Assembly: GCA_022113835.1 (NCBI GenBank)
Contig: JAILWY010000001.1
Location: 9,920,001-9,984,000, forward strand
DNA: 64,000 nt
From: Atopsyche davidsoni
Lineage: Eukaryota > Arthropoda > Insecta > Trichoptera > Hydrobiosidae
Direction of reading: 5' to 3'
Position numbers and translations under genes: made by a program. Numbering within the stretch: position 1 is the first letter of the stretch; every line of letters starts with the position of its first letter. The notes beneath the pieces are model-generated. The model ran no database searches, was not told where the DNA came from, and saw only the letters and a list, made by a program, of their open reading frames with translations. This document shows, piece by piece, positions 13,105 to 23,450 of this stretch.

Positions 13105-13275
13105 AAGGAGCAATGGGCAATAAAATGCGGCCATGGAGCCTTTGTTGGCAATAAAAAATGCAAGTGCGTCCCCTCCGTTCCTCGCCCCTGCGCCCTCCTC
13201 CGCCGCCCCTGAGCCGCCACACAGACGCCGCCTCGCCTGCCTCTACACAGAACAGAGAAAACCACCAGGACAACA
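13105..13275. promoter_or_regulatory. GC-rich island with paired Cad/Abd-B-type sites flanking a Sox-like site
   Basis: GGCAATAAAATGC (13116-13128) and GGCAATAAAAAATGC (13147-13161) form a near-identical direct pair. On the minus strand they read GCATTTTATTGCC, close to Caudal/Abd-B-class (Hox9-13) TTTATTG sites. CTTTGTT at 13140-13146 between them matches the Sox/HMG core. A GC-rich tail follows to about 13260. Two overlapping minus-strand frames of 64 and 71 codons are open through this tail but are low-complexity Arg/Gly-rich and look spurious. Candidate enhancer. Confidence 0.33.
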
Positions 13276-14150
13276 CAAAGTGTGCACCTGAAGCTAAATG
13301 ACTGCTAATTAAATTAACCTTACTATGAAAAAATAAATTTGGTTACATATTGAAAATATTAGATAGTTTATTATAAAATTATCATAAATACTGTTATTTA
13401 CTGTAATCAGTTTTGGATAGAGAAAGCCATCATTTTATCTTGCATCATGAGATATAAAGTATTTTTAAAATTTATACTTAAGTAAAAAGAGACACAAAGC
13501 GATAAACCCATCAAACATATTTGATAAACAGATAAAGATGAATCGTTGAACTACTGAAGTGCAATACGAAAAAGAGGCATTATAGAATGCTGATGATAAT
13601 AATAAAATTAAAAGTTGCAAGAGAATTATTATATTAACTCCGAGCGTCTGTCCTGTGTGCCAGTACAAAATGCGCTCGAGGAATCAAAGAGAAAATGTTA
13701 TAAGGTTTCTTGTTCACTATTCTTGTTTTCTATTGTGATCGTGTGTTTAGTTTCTGTGCCCTCTGGAATTGAAGGAATGTGAATGAATTGAATAATAAGT
13801 TGACTTTGAGAGAAATGAATATTATAATGACGTATTCTGAGGTACAATTCAGCAAGCAACGAAATTAAATTATTAACAGCAAAATTACAGTATGATTTGA
13901 AAACAAATTCATTTTAAATGCTAAAAAGACTAAACTGCAATAACTCAAATAAGATGAGTATAAAATGACTACAGAAATTGCAAAGGTTTGTATTAATATC
14001 AAACGTTTTTATATAAATTTTAATTGTCTTCTATCATAAAAAAATTTACCTCAAAGAGAAGATATTCTTTACCTTAATTAATACGTAGTGCATAGGAATT
14101 CTCCTAGTTCAGTTTTTCTTAGCTCCGTTTTTCTCCTTTGCCAGACTGCA
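13276..14150. other. AT-rich noncoding stretch
   Basis: No credible gene. A 67-codon minus-strand frame at 13465-13668 is hydrophobic from AT-rich codons and resembles no family. Small patch of mixed composition at 13640-13700. Confidence 0.5.
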
Positions 14151-14370
14151 GACAATATTAAAGCCGAGAATTTAATTATTCCGCGAACACTGGCTGGACG
14201 GATGAGACGCGTAAAGAACGCAATTATTCGCGAAGCATGACGTCACGAGGCGGTCTCCAGACGGGCGGGGGAAGGGGGATGCTGGCATCTCAGCACAAGA
14301 AAGATACTGCTCGCTGCGAATTTTATACAGCCTTTACTAAGTGACAGTACCGCGAGGAATGGGGTGTCTG
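14151..14370. promoter_or_regulatory. GC-rich island with perfect CRE and GC box
   Basis: Contains the full palindromic cAMP-response/bZIP site TGACGTCA at 14238-14245 and a GC box GGGCGGGG at 14263-14270, 17 bp apart. Two related strings, ATTATTCCGCGAA and ATTATTCGCGAAG, lie just upstream at about 14175-14236. CRE plus GC box is a familiar promoter pairing, but I see no convincing TATA or initiator and no downstream exon, so a promoter call remains tentative. Confidence 0.3.
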
Positions 14371-14926
14371 CATTGCAAGCACAACCTTAAACTAGGATAA
14401 CCATACGTTGTCTTGTCCCTGGACACGATATATTCTTGCCTGCCGTTTGGTCTGAAACGTTAGGACGTTGCTTTTGGCACTTTTTATATGATATTTAAAT
14501 AAATAATTGTGCATTTGTATGGAGCCATGCAATTTAAAAAAAAAACAATTACGAGGTGGAAATGATGAATTTGATGTTTATAAGGATGATTTTCTTTATC
14601 CTGCTGTAGGAATTATTACGTAAATATCTAAATAGAAACCTACATTTGCAACTCTCTGTTTCAAATAAAATTATATTCCAGTTAAACAAGTAGGACCTTT
14701 AGGGTTTGTATTTTATATTAATTAAATTCCGCCGAATACAACGTGGTACACTGCGACCACCATGTACAGAAATGTAGAAAAAAATCTGCTAAAAATAAAA
14801 TATAGAAATAAAATCGTCAGAAATTATTCGACCTTACCTAATTTAATCAGAATAAAACTATTTTGTTTCGAACTTTATCTAATTACTGAAAATATTGTTT
14901 GCAGAGAAAATAATTCAGATTTGAAT
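14371..14926. other. AT-rich noncoding stretch
   Basis: A plus-strand 86-codon frame (14762-15022) runs into the microsatellite and ends in artificial Thr-His, Tyr-Ile and Cys-Val repeats; it is not a gene. Nothing else recognised. Confidence 0.55.

Positions 14927-15015
<89 letters not shown>
14927..15015. repeat. Compound (CA)(TA)(TG) microsatellite, self-complementary
   Basis: An ordered run of CA (14927-14940), then TA (14941-14993), then GT/TG (14994-15015). The left CA arm is the reverse complement of the right TG arm and the TA core is self-complementary, so the whole block can fold into one hairpin or extrude as a cruciform. Such loci are length-variable and prone to breakage. Confidence 0.95.
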
Positions 15016-16014
15016 TATGTAAGTGCGATCTCCGCGACTAACTTTTATCGCTGCACGTTTCTGTATGGATTGCTCCGCCTACTGTTTTAGCCGTGACCTG
15101 ATCTTCCCATTCTTTGTGATTGTGTTTTTCAATAGTAAGTCGTGATCTCTTTTTAAAGTACATGTTTACCATTGGCGTACAGAGAGCATTTAACTGTGAC
15201 GTCCAGTTAAACTAATTAAACTGATCTCACCACATCGAATGCAACAAGTATTTACAACATTCATGGTCAAAAATATTTATATTACACATTATCGCTTTAT
15301 TGATTTTTCATGGAACCCTTTCGTTTTTGTAAAAAAGCTCTGTCCCAATATTTTCATTTTTAGAAATTAAATATTGAACAAGACAGTATGCATGTTAAAT
15401 TAAATCATGGACTAACAATGGACGAAGTGAAAAAATATTTTCCATAAGATTTTCAAAAACCTGCAAAACACCGATTTTTATAAAAATTAAGTTTAAAATG
15501 AAAGAATAAATATAATCACAGACTTAACAATTGTTTTATATTGTCCAAATAAATTTAATAATAAAATTTAAAACGACAATATTTTATTATGTTTGCTTCG
15601 TATCGCCCTGTTATCTTTAATTGCTGCTAAAAGGGTGGATTCTTCTCGCAGCTTCGATACGGGAATACTGTATTCTGTGCACAACTTTTTCAGTTGCTTT
15701 TTAATTTATTTGAAAATATATGAGAAAATAAACAATCTGTTTAATAATTAAAGTAGTTTATTTTACAATTAAATTTATTTTCAGCACACAATCACTTATT
15801 TTATTTTTTTCAGCTTAGTGATATCATGGATCGTAGAAACGTTTTTTATCACTACCACGAACAGTGAAATACAATAGGATTTAAAGATATTTTGTTGTTA
15901 TTTTTATTAAAAAATGATTTATTTTTATTTTTTCCCAATATTATATTATTATTGTTTATAAATTTATACCTATAAACAAAACGATTTCGTTGTAACTCTC
16001 TGAAATATTTGTAA
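15016..16014. other. AT-rich noncoding stretch
   Basis: Mixed-composition patch at 15020-15120 and again near 15600-15680, otherwise AT-rich. No gene or repeat recognised. Confidence 0.5.
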
Positions 16015-16350
16015 CTTTGGGTATCAGGTCTCTGTGCTATAAAAGGATTGTTTGTAATTTATTGTAAATCGATCACTGCTCACTTGGATACAACCCCTAA
16101 TCGAAGGTTGTGACCTCTAACTTCCCCTGCGATTAAGGTGTCAATAAATGACAGGTGTCGATTTATTCTGAAAATAAATTTATAGCAAAACCGGCCGTAT
16201 TTTATTTCTGACAACTCCGATCGTTTATTATAGCTAACAGAGGTCACCTTGCACGGACAAATCGTATTTTGAGATTTATCCGAATTGTTTTGGTATTTCA
16301 GAAATAAAGTGTGAAGCAGTGTCGAGCGACCCTAAAGCCTTCGGCGCTCT
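16015..16350. promoter_or_regulatory. Complex island with paired T-box half sites
   Basis: AGGTGTC occurs twice in the same orientation, at 16136-16142 and 16153-16159, 17 bp apart; AGGTGT is the T-box half site. TGACCT and AGGTCAC strings nearby resemble nuclear-receptor half sites, but no standard spacing is met. The block lacks stop-free frames of useful length. Candidate enhancer, weak. Confidence 0.22.
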
Positions 16351-18564
16351 GTAAATTGTGTATACTCGTGCAATCAGTGTTGCCACTCTCTGAATCAAAG
16401 TAGTTAAATTGGAAAAGCGATTTTCAATTTCCTATCCAGCGGAATGCCAGTTGTACAGTGGAAGTACGCGATTTTGCAATTATCCCGGAGACTTTCAGAA
16501 TTTTAAACAATTAATTTAAATTTCAGACACAGTTTGGTTTAATAGATATTTCAATATAATTGATTGAAACATAGAAATGCAAAATCAACTAGTTTTACCG
16601 TATAAAAATCACATTTGTTTTAAATTATTTTGATTTATCTTTTGTTTGGATATCTAACAGTGGTTGCACATAACGAATTTTTTAGTTTGAAGATGCTATA
16701 AAGGACTACTGTTTTTTTTTTAATATCTCTTATATTTCTAAAAAGCAAATTTGTTTTGTAAATATTAAATTTACAAACTCACATTTGATACAAAAAATCT
16801 CTTAGTAAACTAATATTGTGAATTACTAGAAAGATAACCCTTTGAATTTTCGTTTTAGATTTGTTTAAGGTTTAGATTGTTTGAATACTTTTTGTTAATC
16901 ATTGTTTTTTGTATTTGATTCAATTTTATTATATATATGTTTTTTTTTACATAATTTTGTGTTATTTTGTGGCGTTATAATAATATAATAGAATATTATT
17001 TAATAAGAAACTTTTTTTTAAACAAATAGAGAATGACCTATGTCGTGTGTCTACCGTAAAAATTCAAATGAATATCGTGTCTAGATTTATCTCTCAGCTA
17101 CTTCAAACAACATTATAAATCAGATAGGATCGGACTTCCGTTCAGATGTTTTAGTACATTTCAAATACCAATAGACGCTTGGGATTGTCTTAAGTTGATC
17201 CGACATCCAAGAGATGTGATCCGATTCTAGATACTGGTTATCTTAGTACAAATTCTCGATCTATTCGGGTCTATAAAGGAACTTGGCCCCGATCCGTTGA
17301 TTTAGGTTTCATTGGACAATAAATTCCGCCACACTTTTCAAATCTTCTGAGCATAGAAACAGTTAAAAATGCATAATTTTAAAAATTATGCATTATTAAT
17401 TTGGCTGACTGTACGTGTGACAATTTTCTCGCGTACCTAGTATGAATTGATTGGTACTGAAATGATACCAATAACCAAGCCACCTATGCAAACATTGAAT
17501 TAAAATAATCAGTTTAGTTAAATAAAAATAATTCATTTAATATCACCAGCTGGATTAGTCAGTAATTTTTTAAACTTTCATTACAATTTGCAAAAAGTGG
17601 CGCAGAAAGTTAATAAACATGATATCAAGATTAGTTTGGTAAATATTAACTCTTTTGTAAATACTTTTCCCATGGAACACATTTTGCTATAAAGTAGTTT
17701 TGTTTTTTATACGTTTGAAAAGAGTTTTATTGTACGTTTTATTAGATTATCTGAGTATCTTAAAGGTAATAAAAAATAAAACGAGTAATTAATTTCATAA
17801 ATTAGGTGGCTTGGTTCGAAATGTTTTTAGGTTTCACGAAAAATTCAGACTGTTGTAACGCATTATTGAAAAATATAATCAATACTAAACGACAAAAGAA
17901 ATGTACACAACAGAACAGCTTGCAAGGTTAAAAGCTCTCAATGAAGTAAGTATTTACTTATTTCTATTAAAATGTCAAAAACACACGGCAGCCAGGCGCT
18001 CGGAAATAATGCGCAAGTTTAGTGTTGCTACTTTTTGTTCAAAGTCTTAAAAACTCGGTAGCATCAAAGCTTTTTGCTTCAGTTACAAAAAGCCACTTTA
18101 CCTTTCAGCCGGTTGCCATTTTGAATGTTTAAAACCCAATTTAAACTATGTCCCGGTTACTCTCGCAGATAACAATGAACAAAGTTGGAACAAACGCATG
18201 AAAAGTTTATGGCATACTTACTATCCCACGAATGAATGGCATCATATAATAGCAAGGCAGAGGCTTTACTGGAACATGAGACATTACAACCTGTGCGTAT
18301 GACCATGACTACAACCCCACACGGAATATTTCATGAAAATGAATACCCAGTCTAGCGAGGGTAAGTTAATTCATATATTGCAACATATTTTAATTAATTC
18401 AGCGTTTACTTGATGGTAAAATTAAAATTATAAGCAATTTTTTATGTGGAAATAAAACCTAAATAATGATATTCCAATGGTTAAAATCTAATTTTTGAGT
18501 AAAGTTGTTTTATTAACAAATCTATTTTCTCCCTAAGAGCTATATATTTCAAAACACCCACCAC
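16351..18564. other. 2.2 kb mostly AT-rich stretch
   Basis: Contains a 27-bp perfect palindrome at 17368-17394 and a mixed-composition patch at 17040-17340 in which several GATCCGA/GATCGGA-like words recur; neither is a recognised element. No coding frame of interest. Confidence 0.5.
17368..17394. repeat. 27-bp perfect palindrome
   Basis: AATGCATAATTTT (17368-17380) and AAAATTATGCATT (17382-17394) are exact reverse complements around one central A. It is AT-rich, so chance formation is plausible; no flanking duplication is seen. Confidence 0.8.
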
Positions 18565-18850
18565 TGCGCTTAAATTTGTGTCTATTTACGGATTGGTCAA
18601 TCAGATGCGTATTTATTACCCATTACGGGTTTATTATATTATTACTAATATGATTAGGCACATTAGTTCATATATAGAAGATGACTTAAAGAAACTCTCA
18701 GAAAAATATCATCGTGATTTGTGTGGGATTTGAACCCACATCTCCTGGTTTACATGACCGGTGTACGAACCCCTGTACTAACGAATCACTTCCGTTTATC
18801 GAGAATTTTTAACAGTCATACTCTACATATGAATCAATGCGCTTAAATTT
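18565..18850 (-). mobile_element. Possible SINE or retroposed unit bounded by 13-bp direct repeats
   Basis: TGCGCTTAAATTT occurs exactly at 18565-18577 and again at 18838-18850, bracketing 260 bp that includes a tRNA-Thr-like sequence on the minus strand. This is the arrangement expected of a tRNA-derived SINE with a target-site duplication. Points against: the tRNA part begins about 50 bp inside the 5' boundary, a T5 Pol III terminator lies just after the tRNA part, and there is no A-rich or short-repeat tail. An old or composite insertion is possible. The repeats are seen directly; the mobile-element reading is inference. Confidence 0.5.
18715..18787 (-). tRNA. tRNA-Thr(UGU)-like gene or pseudogene
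   Basis: Read on the minus strand this folds as a full cloverleaf. The acceptor stem pairs GATTCGT with ACAAATC (one C-A mismatch of seven). The D stem pairs GTAC with GTAC. The anticodon stem pairs CCGGT with ACCAG (one C-A mismatch), and the T stem GTGGG/CCCAC is perfect around the canonical loop TTCAAAT. The anticodon loop CATGTAA gives UGU (plus-strand complement at 18752-18754), and the segment CCGGTCATGTAAACCAGG closely resembles genuine tRNA-Thr. Box A (TTAGTACAGGGG) and box B (GGTTCAAATCC) are intact, and a T5 terminator follows at 18702-18706. The invariant U33 is A, and two stems carry mismatches. I therefore favour a pseudogene or SINE head over a working tRNA. Confidence 0.6.
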
Positions 18851-18960
18851 CCTTGTTGTGAAACTTTTTTGTTTATTAAAAGCCTTTCTAATTGTCGTAG
18901 TTCCTTTGGCACAAGTTTGTCAAACAACAAATCTCATCATACTCAATCAAAAGATTGAAA
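18851..18960. other. Short AT-rich spacer
   Basis: Nothing recognised between the direct repeat and the next GC-richer island. Confidence 0.5.
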
Positions 18961-19110
18961 AAGTTAATTAATCTCCGCACGTCGCCCGACAAGCTCCCGC
19001 ACCCCTTGCCGTATTGATTTACGCCCCGAGCCTGAGAGCGCCAGCCCTCAGCTGACATTATCTAACTTCCCATTTCGCCACCGCGGCAACCAAATCTTAC
19101 TCTTTTGCGT
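18961..19110. promoter_or_regulatory. GC-rich island
   Basis: About 150 bp of CpG-containing sequence in AT-rich surroundings, with an E-box CAGCTG near 19050. No hairpin or coding frame of note. Regulatory reading rests on composition only. Confidence 0.18.
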
Positions 19111-19933
19111 GTTTCGGTTATATATTTTCCACTTTGTTTGATTGAATTACCTTCTGACGAACGTGATGATGCTGTGATATAAGAGATAAAACGCTTTATT
19201 TTTTTATATTGAGGTCGAAGAAAATAAGCATAGAAATTACAATAAACCTTAAAATTTTATGACCAATAATTAAATTTAATGACCAGAAGTATTTCTTTAA
19301 TAAATACAAATTTTATTGCTGAAATTGATTACAGACGATAAATTGATGACCTGCACTGAGTCTTCTGAGTGTTCAACTATTTTCTGAGTGTTCATAATCA
19401 GTCCTGAAGTAAAACTGGCTATATTAATCTACTGCTGATTTAAAATTAATTGACGTCTCTGTATTCAGTTACACAGCATTTCACAATATATTTACTTTTA
19501 CTTCCAGTGCCTTTATTACATAAATTTTGCAGAAATATTTTTTTTTTATATATTCTAAAAAACCTGTTTAATATCTTTTTCAATACTATAAATCAAGCCA
19601 CAATGTTATGTTCAATTATGATTTGCTTCTTTTAACAGCTTAAGTCAATTACAATGTAATCAATTGTAACAAGTCGAACATATACAAAATTTCTACGAAT
19701 CACTTTTCTGCCGCAAATATCCGAATTTCAATATAAGTTCATTGAACTCCTTACTCAGATATCTTATATCAATGCTCACTATAATTTCCAATTAAAATAT
19801 TTCATAATTTGATACTAGGAACTCGAGACACAGGAAGACAAATTATGTTATACGCAGGAAAAATATCCAGTAAAAACATAAAACAATTAGTTCAAAAACA
19901 ATAATAATAATATATATATACATATTTTTTTAA

Positions 19934-19991
<58 letters not shown>

Positions 19992-20630
19992 ATATAAATT
20001 ACCTCACCTTACCTAATAAATTACGTTAAATCTCTTTACAACATATAAGTCGACAGAGCCTGACCTAACGTTGAAAATTGCGGATTTAAAATCAGGAAGC
20101 AAATTCGCACGTGCGCGAGAGTTTTGTACCAAGAAAGGGTGTCAGTAAATATTTATGACGATAATGAAAAGCTCTGATCGCATTACCGTCTCTATAGCAG
20201 CCTAAGCAAGTGAGTGGTTTCCATAATTATTATATTTAGAGAATAAGTTAACCTAAATACTTCGTACACAAGCATCTGAGCAGAACACGTGTTAATGAAT
20301 TTTCCTTTACAAATTGATAAAGCTTAACTTATCACCTTATATAAAAAAATGATTGATTATTCTGAAAGGGTAAATTAAATATTTGTGAAAAAATACAGCC
20401 ATATGTTTATTTCGATGTTGTAAACTATTCATTTATATAACTTATGGTAGAAATTAGACGTGTATGTGATCACACAGACCCAATATAACTATCGACAAGT
20501 CGTCTATCGTTTAACAATTTGAGAAAAAAGAAGGTACGTTTTGCTTAACGTTCTCACTTTATTACTTCGAATGAATGACATATAATAATTTAAAATAATT
20601 TATTGCGTAATAAATATTTCTAAAGCCAAA
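19111..20630. other. AT-rich stretch with a TA/TG microsatellite
   Basis: No gene. A 13-bp direct repeat TTCTGAGTGTTCA lies at 19363-19375 and 19382-19394. The microsatellite at 19939-19991 is listed separately. Confidence 0.5.
19939..19991. repeat. (TA)n(TG)n microsatellite
   Basis: A TA run from 19939 to about 19979 continues into a short TG run to 19991. Shorter TA tracts precede it at 19911-19920. Variable-length simple repeat. Confidence 0.93.
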
Positions 20631-21030
20631 TAAAATCTTGGGGGAAGCAGCTCCATCTCGAGAAGGTCAACATCCCGCAGTGGATCTATCGACAGTAAAA
20701 TTACGTTATATAGTATACTCGCGTTTACGCCCCGTGCGAAGTCGCGGCATTACCATTTGTCAGGCTTCTCCGCCGTGAGGTTTATTTAATTTCTGACCCA
20801 AATAATGCTAAATAGGATCAGCCGGAAACGTGAGGTCTACAATAGTGTGCCGGTCACGTGCCGCCCGCCGCTCGTGCCTCCGTATTTTATCATAAATTTA
20901 AATATCACAAAAGTTTTGTTTAAGCTCGTAACCGCTTCCGCTCTTTAAAATCTGCGCCCTGGCTCTGCGGTCACTCGCGCAGATGGACATCTGGGAGCGT
21001 TTATAATGTAAGCAGGGTAGCTCGCATTAT
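20631..21030. promoter_or_regulatory. CpG-rich island, about 400 bp
   Basis: One of the larger islands. It includes a palindromic E-box CACGTG at 20855-20860 within CGGTCACGTGCCGCC, and AT-rich homeodomain-like words (TTTATCATAAATTTAAAT) at about 20887-20904. No open frame suggests a protein. Candidate enhancer or promoter; no core promoter element is evident. Confidence 0.28.
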
Positions 21031-23249
21031 GAATTATTTAATAATAATAGTTATATTTAATAGCTATTTGTACAATTGTAAATTCACAAAGACGTCATTT
21101 GTTTATTTAAATATTTATGACATTAAAATCAGATTAAATATGTATAAATTAAATATACACTAAAACATCTGAATAGTTTACCATAGTATTTCATTAAAAA
21201 AAAAAACTTATTTTACACTTAGGAATTTAAAGGCATATTTTACTAGTAATTATTAAATTTTTTATTAGAATTTATATAATATATTAATCAATTAATGAAC
21301 ATTGCGGATAATAAGCAATTGGGTGTCAAAATTTCAGGTAAACCTATGTTCTTGTTTTTACTATAAACACAGATATGTTACGACAAATTTTCGAATTGTC
21401 CTTTTGCAATCATATTTAGTGTAAAAAGCGTGTATTGTGTGATTACTGTATGCCTCTGCCTGGAAACCGTAGTAATATTTTCATTTTACCGTCGATTATA
21501 GCAAATCACAGACAAGCCTTTGCTTCCTCTTGTGTCCCAGATGGAGTGGTTATTGCGGATGAAACCACACACAATAATTCATCTGCGGTTTGAACTTGAA
21601 AACCAATCCAGATTCTCTGATCGAAAAATCTACACGCAAAATTACTTTATTACCTGCCGTATATAATAGGGTAATTAAGGCTTACAAACGAACCTTTAAA
21701 TCATTAAATATAGATGTGAATGTGTTCCTCAGGCAAGTTTTGCTTTTCACAGTTATTAAAAATGACATACTTACCTGCAGACTACAGTACATGATCAAAT
21801 ACACACACTAGCACTTGTTTAGTACCTCTTGTCCTACTATGGATAAAGGAGTTTAAAAAATTCAAGATCCATGTATGAGTTTGCGTATTACAATGAAATA
21901 AAACAATTATTTCGTTTATTTAACAAATCATGTAAGAAACGATAAGTAAAAAAATCATATGTATGTGTACTGGACGTATGAATAAAATGCACCCAATCAC
22001 AGAGAAAAATCATGAGTATAACTGCTATATCCTTGGCATAGTTAAAACAGTATATACTGAACTATAAACAATAGAGTTTATTACTACTCATAGACAAGTA
22101 TAATAAATATACATGGAAATGCTTACACACTCATCTAATGAAAACTTTAAAACCACCTTAAAAAAATGTGTAAAACTTGGACCACAATAAATCTGAATAC
22201 ATTAAATTAAGTTCACTTCAACGAATATGATATCGAAAAAATATAAATTAACTTAAACGTCTTAAAATCAGTTAACAATAGAAAATTTAAAAAAAATTAC
22301 GTTTAGAATTGAACAAGCGTTACTTACTCAAACATACATGGACATGGCATTTCTTTATACAGAAAATTGTTAAATATCTGATAAGCTTCAAAAACACGCA
22401 TTAAAAGCACGCAAAAAGCATTTTCATTTAATCTACAAACGTATAAAATAAATTATAATAATTTTATTCCGGAAATTATATACATTTTTAAATCCGATTC
22501 ATATCTTAAATGCCGGGATGTTGTTCTGTAATAGGGTTACCCCAATTTAGCAAAAAGCGTAGAACGATGGTACTCTCACTGGATATAATCATTACATGGC
22601 ATTTTGGTTGAGGTAATCACTTTGCGTAGAGATAATGAAAGTGGTATAGTTGTAACGTTTATTTTTAAAAGACAATACATATATTTATTCATACAACTGA
22701 TATATACAATAAGTCTGCAAGTAATGAACGTATAATTATGATAAAGTATCTTAAAATGCTTTCATTGTGAAAAGACTGACAATGAAACAGTATCAACGAC
22801 CTAGCAGCACCCAGAGCAGTAGTTGGCAACACTTGACCAACAATCGAAAATAACAATTGTTTGATTTGTAGCAAGATTTAACATTAATTTTAACTGGATT
22901 CATGATCATGGGAAGAAGAGCGTTTAAACACCTGAAACATAAGTAAAATCTTATCTTATAATGTTGATTTGTTGATAATATCAGCAAAAAAGCAAAATCT
23001 CAGCCGTGCTGCCTCAGAATGTGAAATTACCGCTTGGATAATAAAAAAATGTGATTTTGTCATTTTGAAAAGCTGAAGCGTTACTTAACTACTATATAAG
23101 ATTTTTGTAACTTTAAACTCGTTCGCTAATAAATAACTCATTACATGTAGTAGGAAGGACTACAACGATAAAGATTCTTATAAATAAGATAAAAAATGAA
23201 AAATATATTTAAATGATTTATTTATATGAATGTTTTAATGAGTGTGGAA
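21031..23249. other. 2.2 kb AT-rich stretch
   Basis: A 73-codon plus-strand frame at 21590-21811 is the most protein-like open stretch here, but it has no recognisable domain, no Kozak-like start context and no neighbour to link to. Nothing else recognised. Confidence 0.45.
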
Positions 23250-23450
23250 TGTCTGGTGGGATCCAGCTCACAACCCTCAGACGAGAGGCTCCGTTGACCT
23301 GTAACCCACGACCCCTGCGGGCGCCCGCCGGGTCAAGTGCCGGGAGTCGCACTGTAAATCACAACACGCGATTTATTGGACTTTTCAAGAATAAAAGCCA
23401 TCGCGATAAAGCGATAGGAATCAGTCGTCCGCGAGCTGAAACTATTTCAG
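23250..23450. promoter_or_regulatory. GC-rich island with a 12-bp GC palindrome
   Basis: Contains the perfect all-GC palindrome GCGGGCGCCCGC at 23317-23328, rare in DNA of this composition. An 85-codon plus-strand frame (23213-23470) spans the island but looks like the usual chance opening in GC-rich sequence. Confidence 0.25.
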
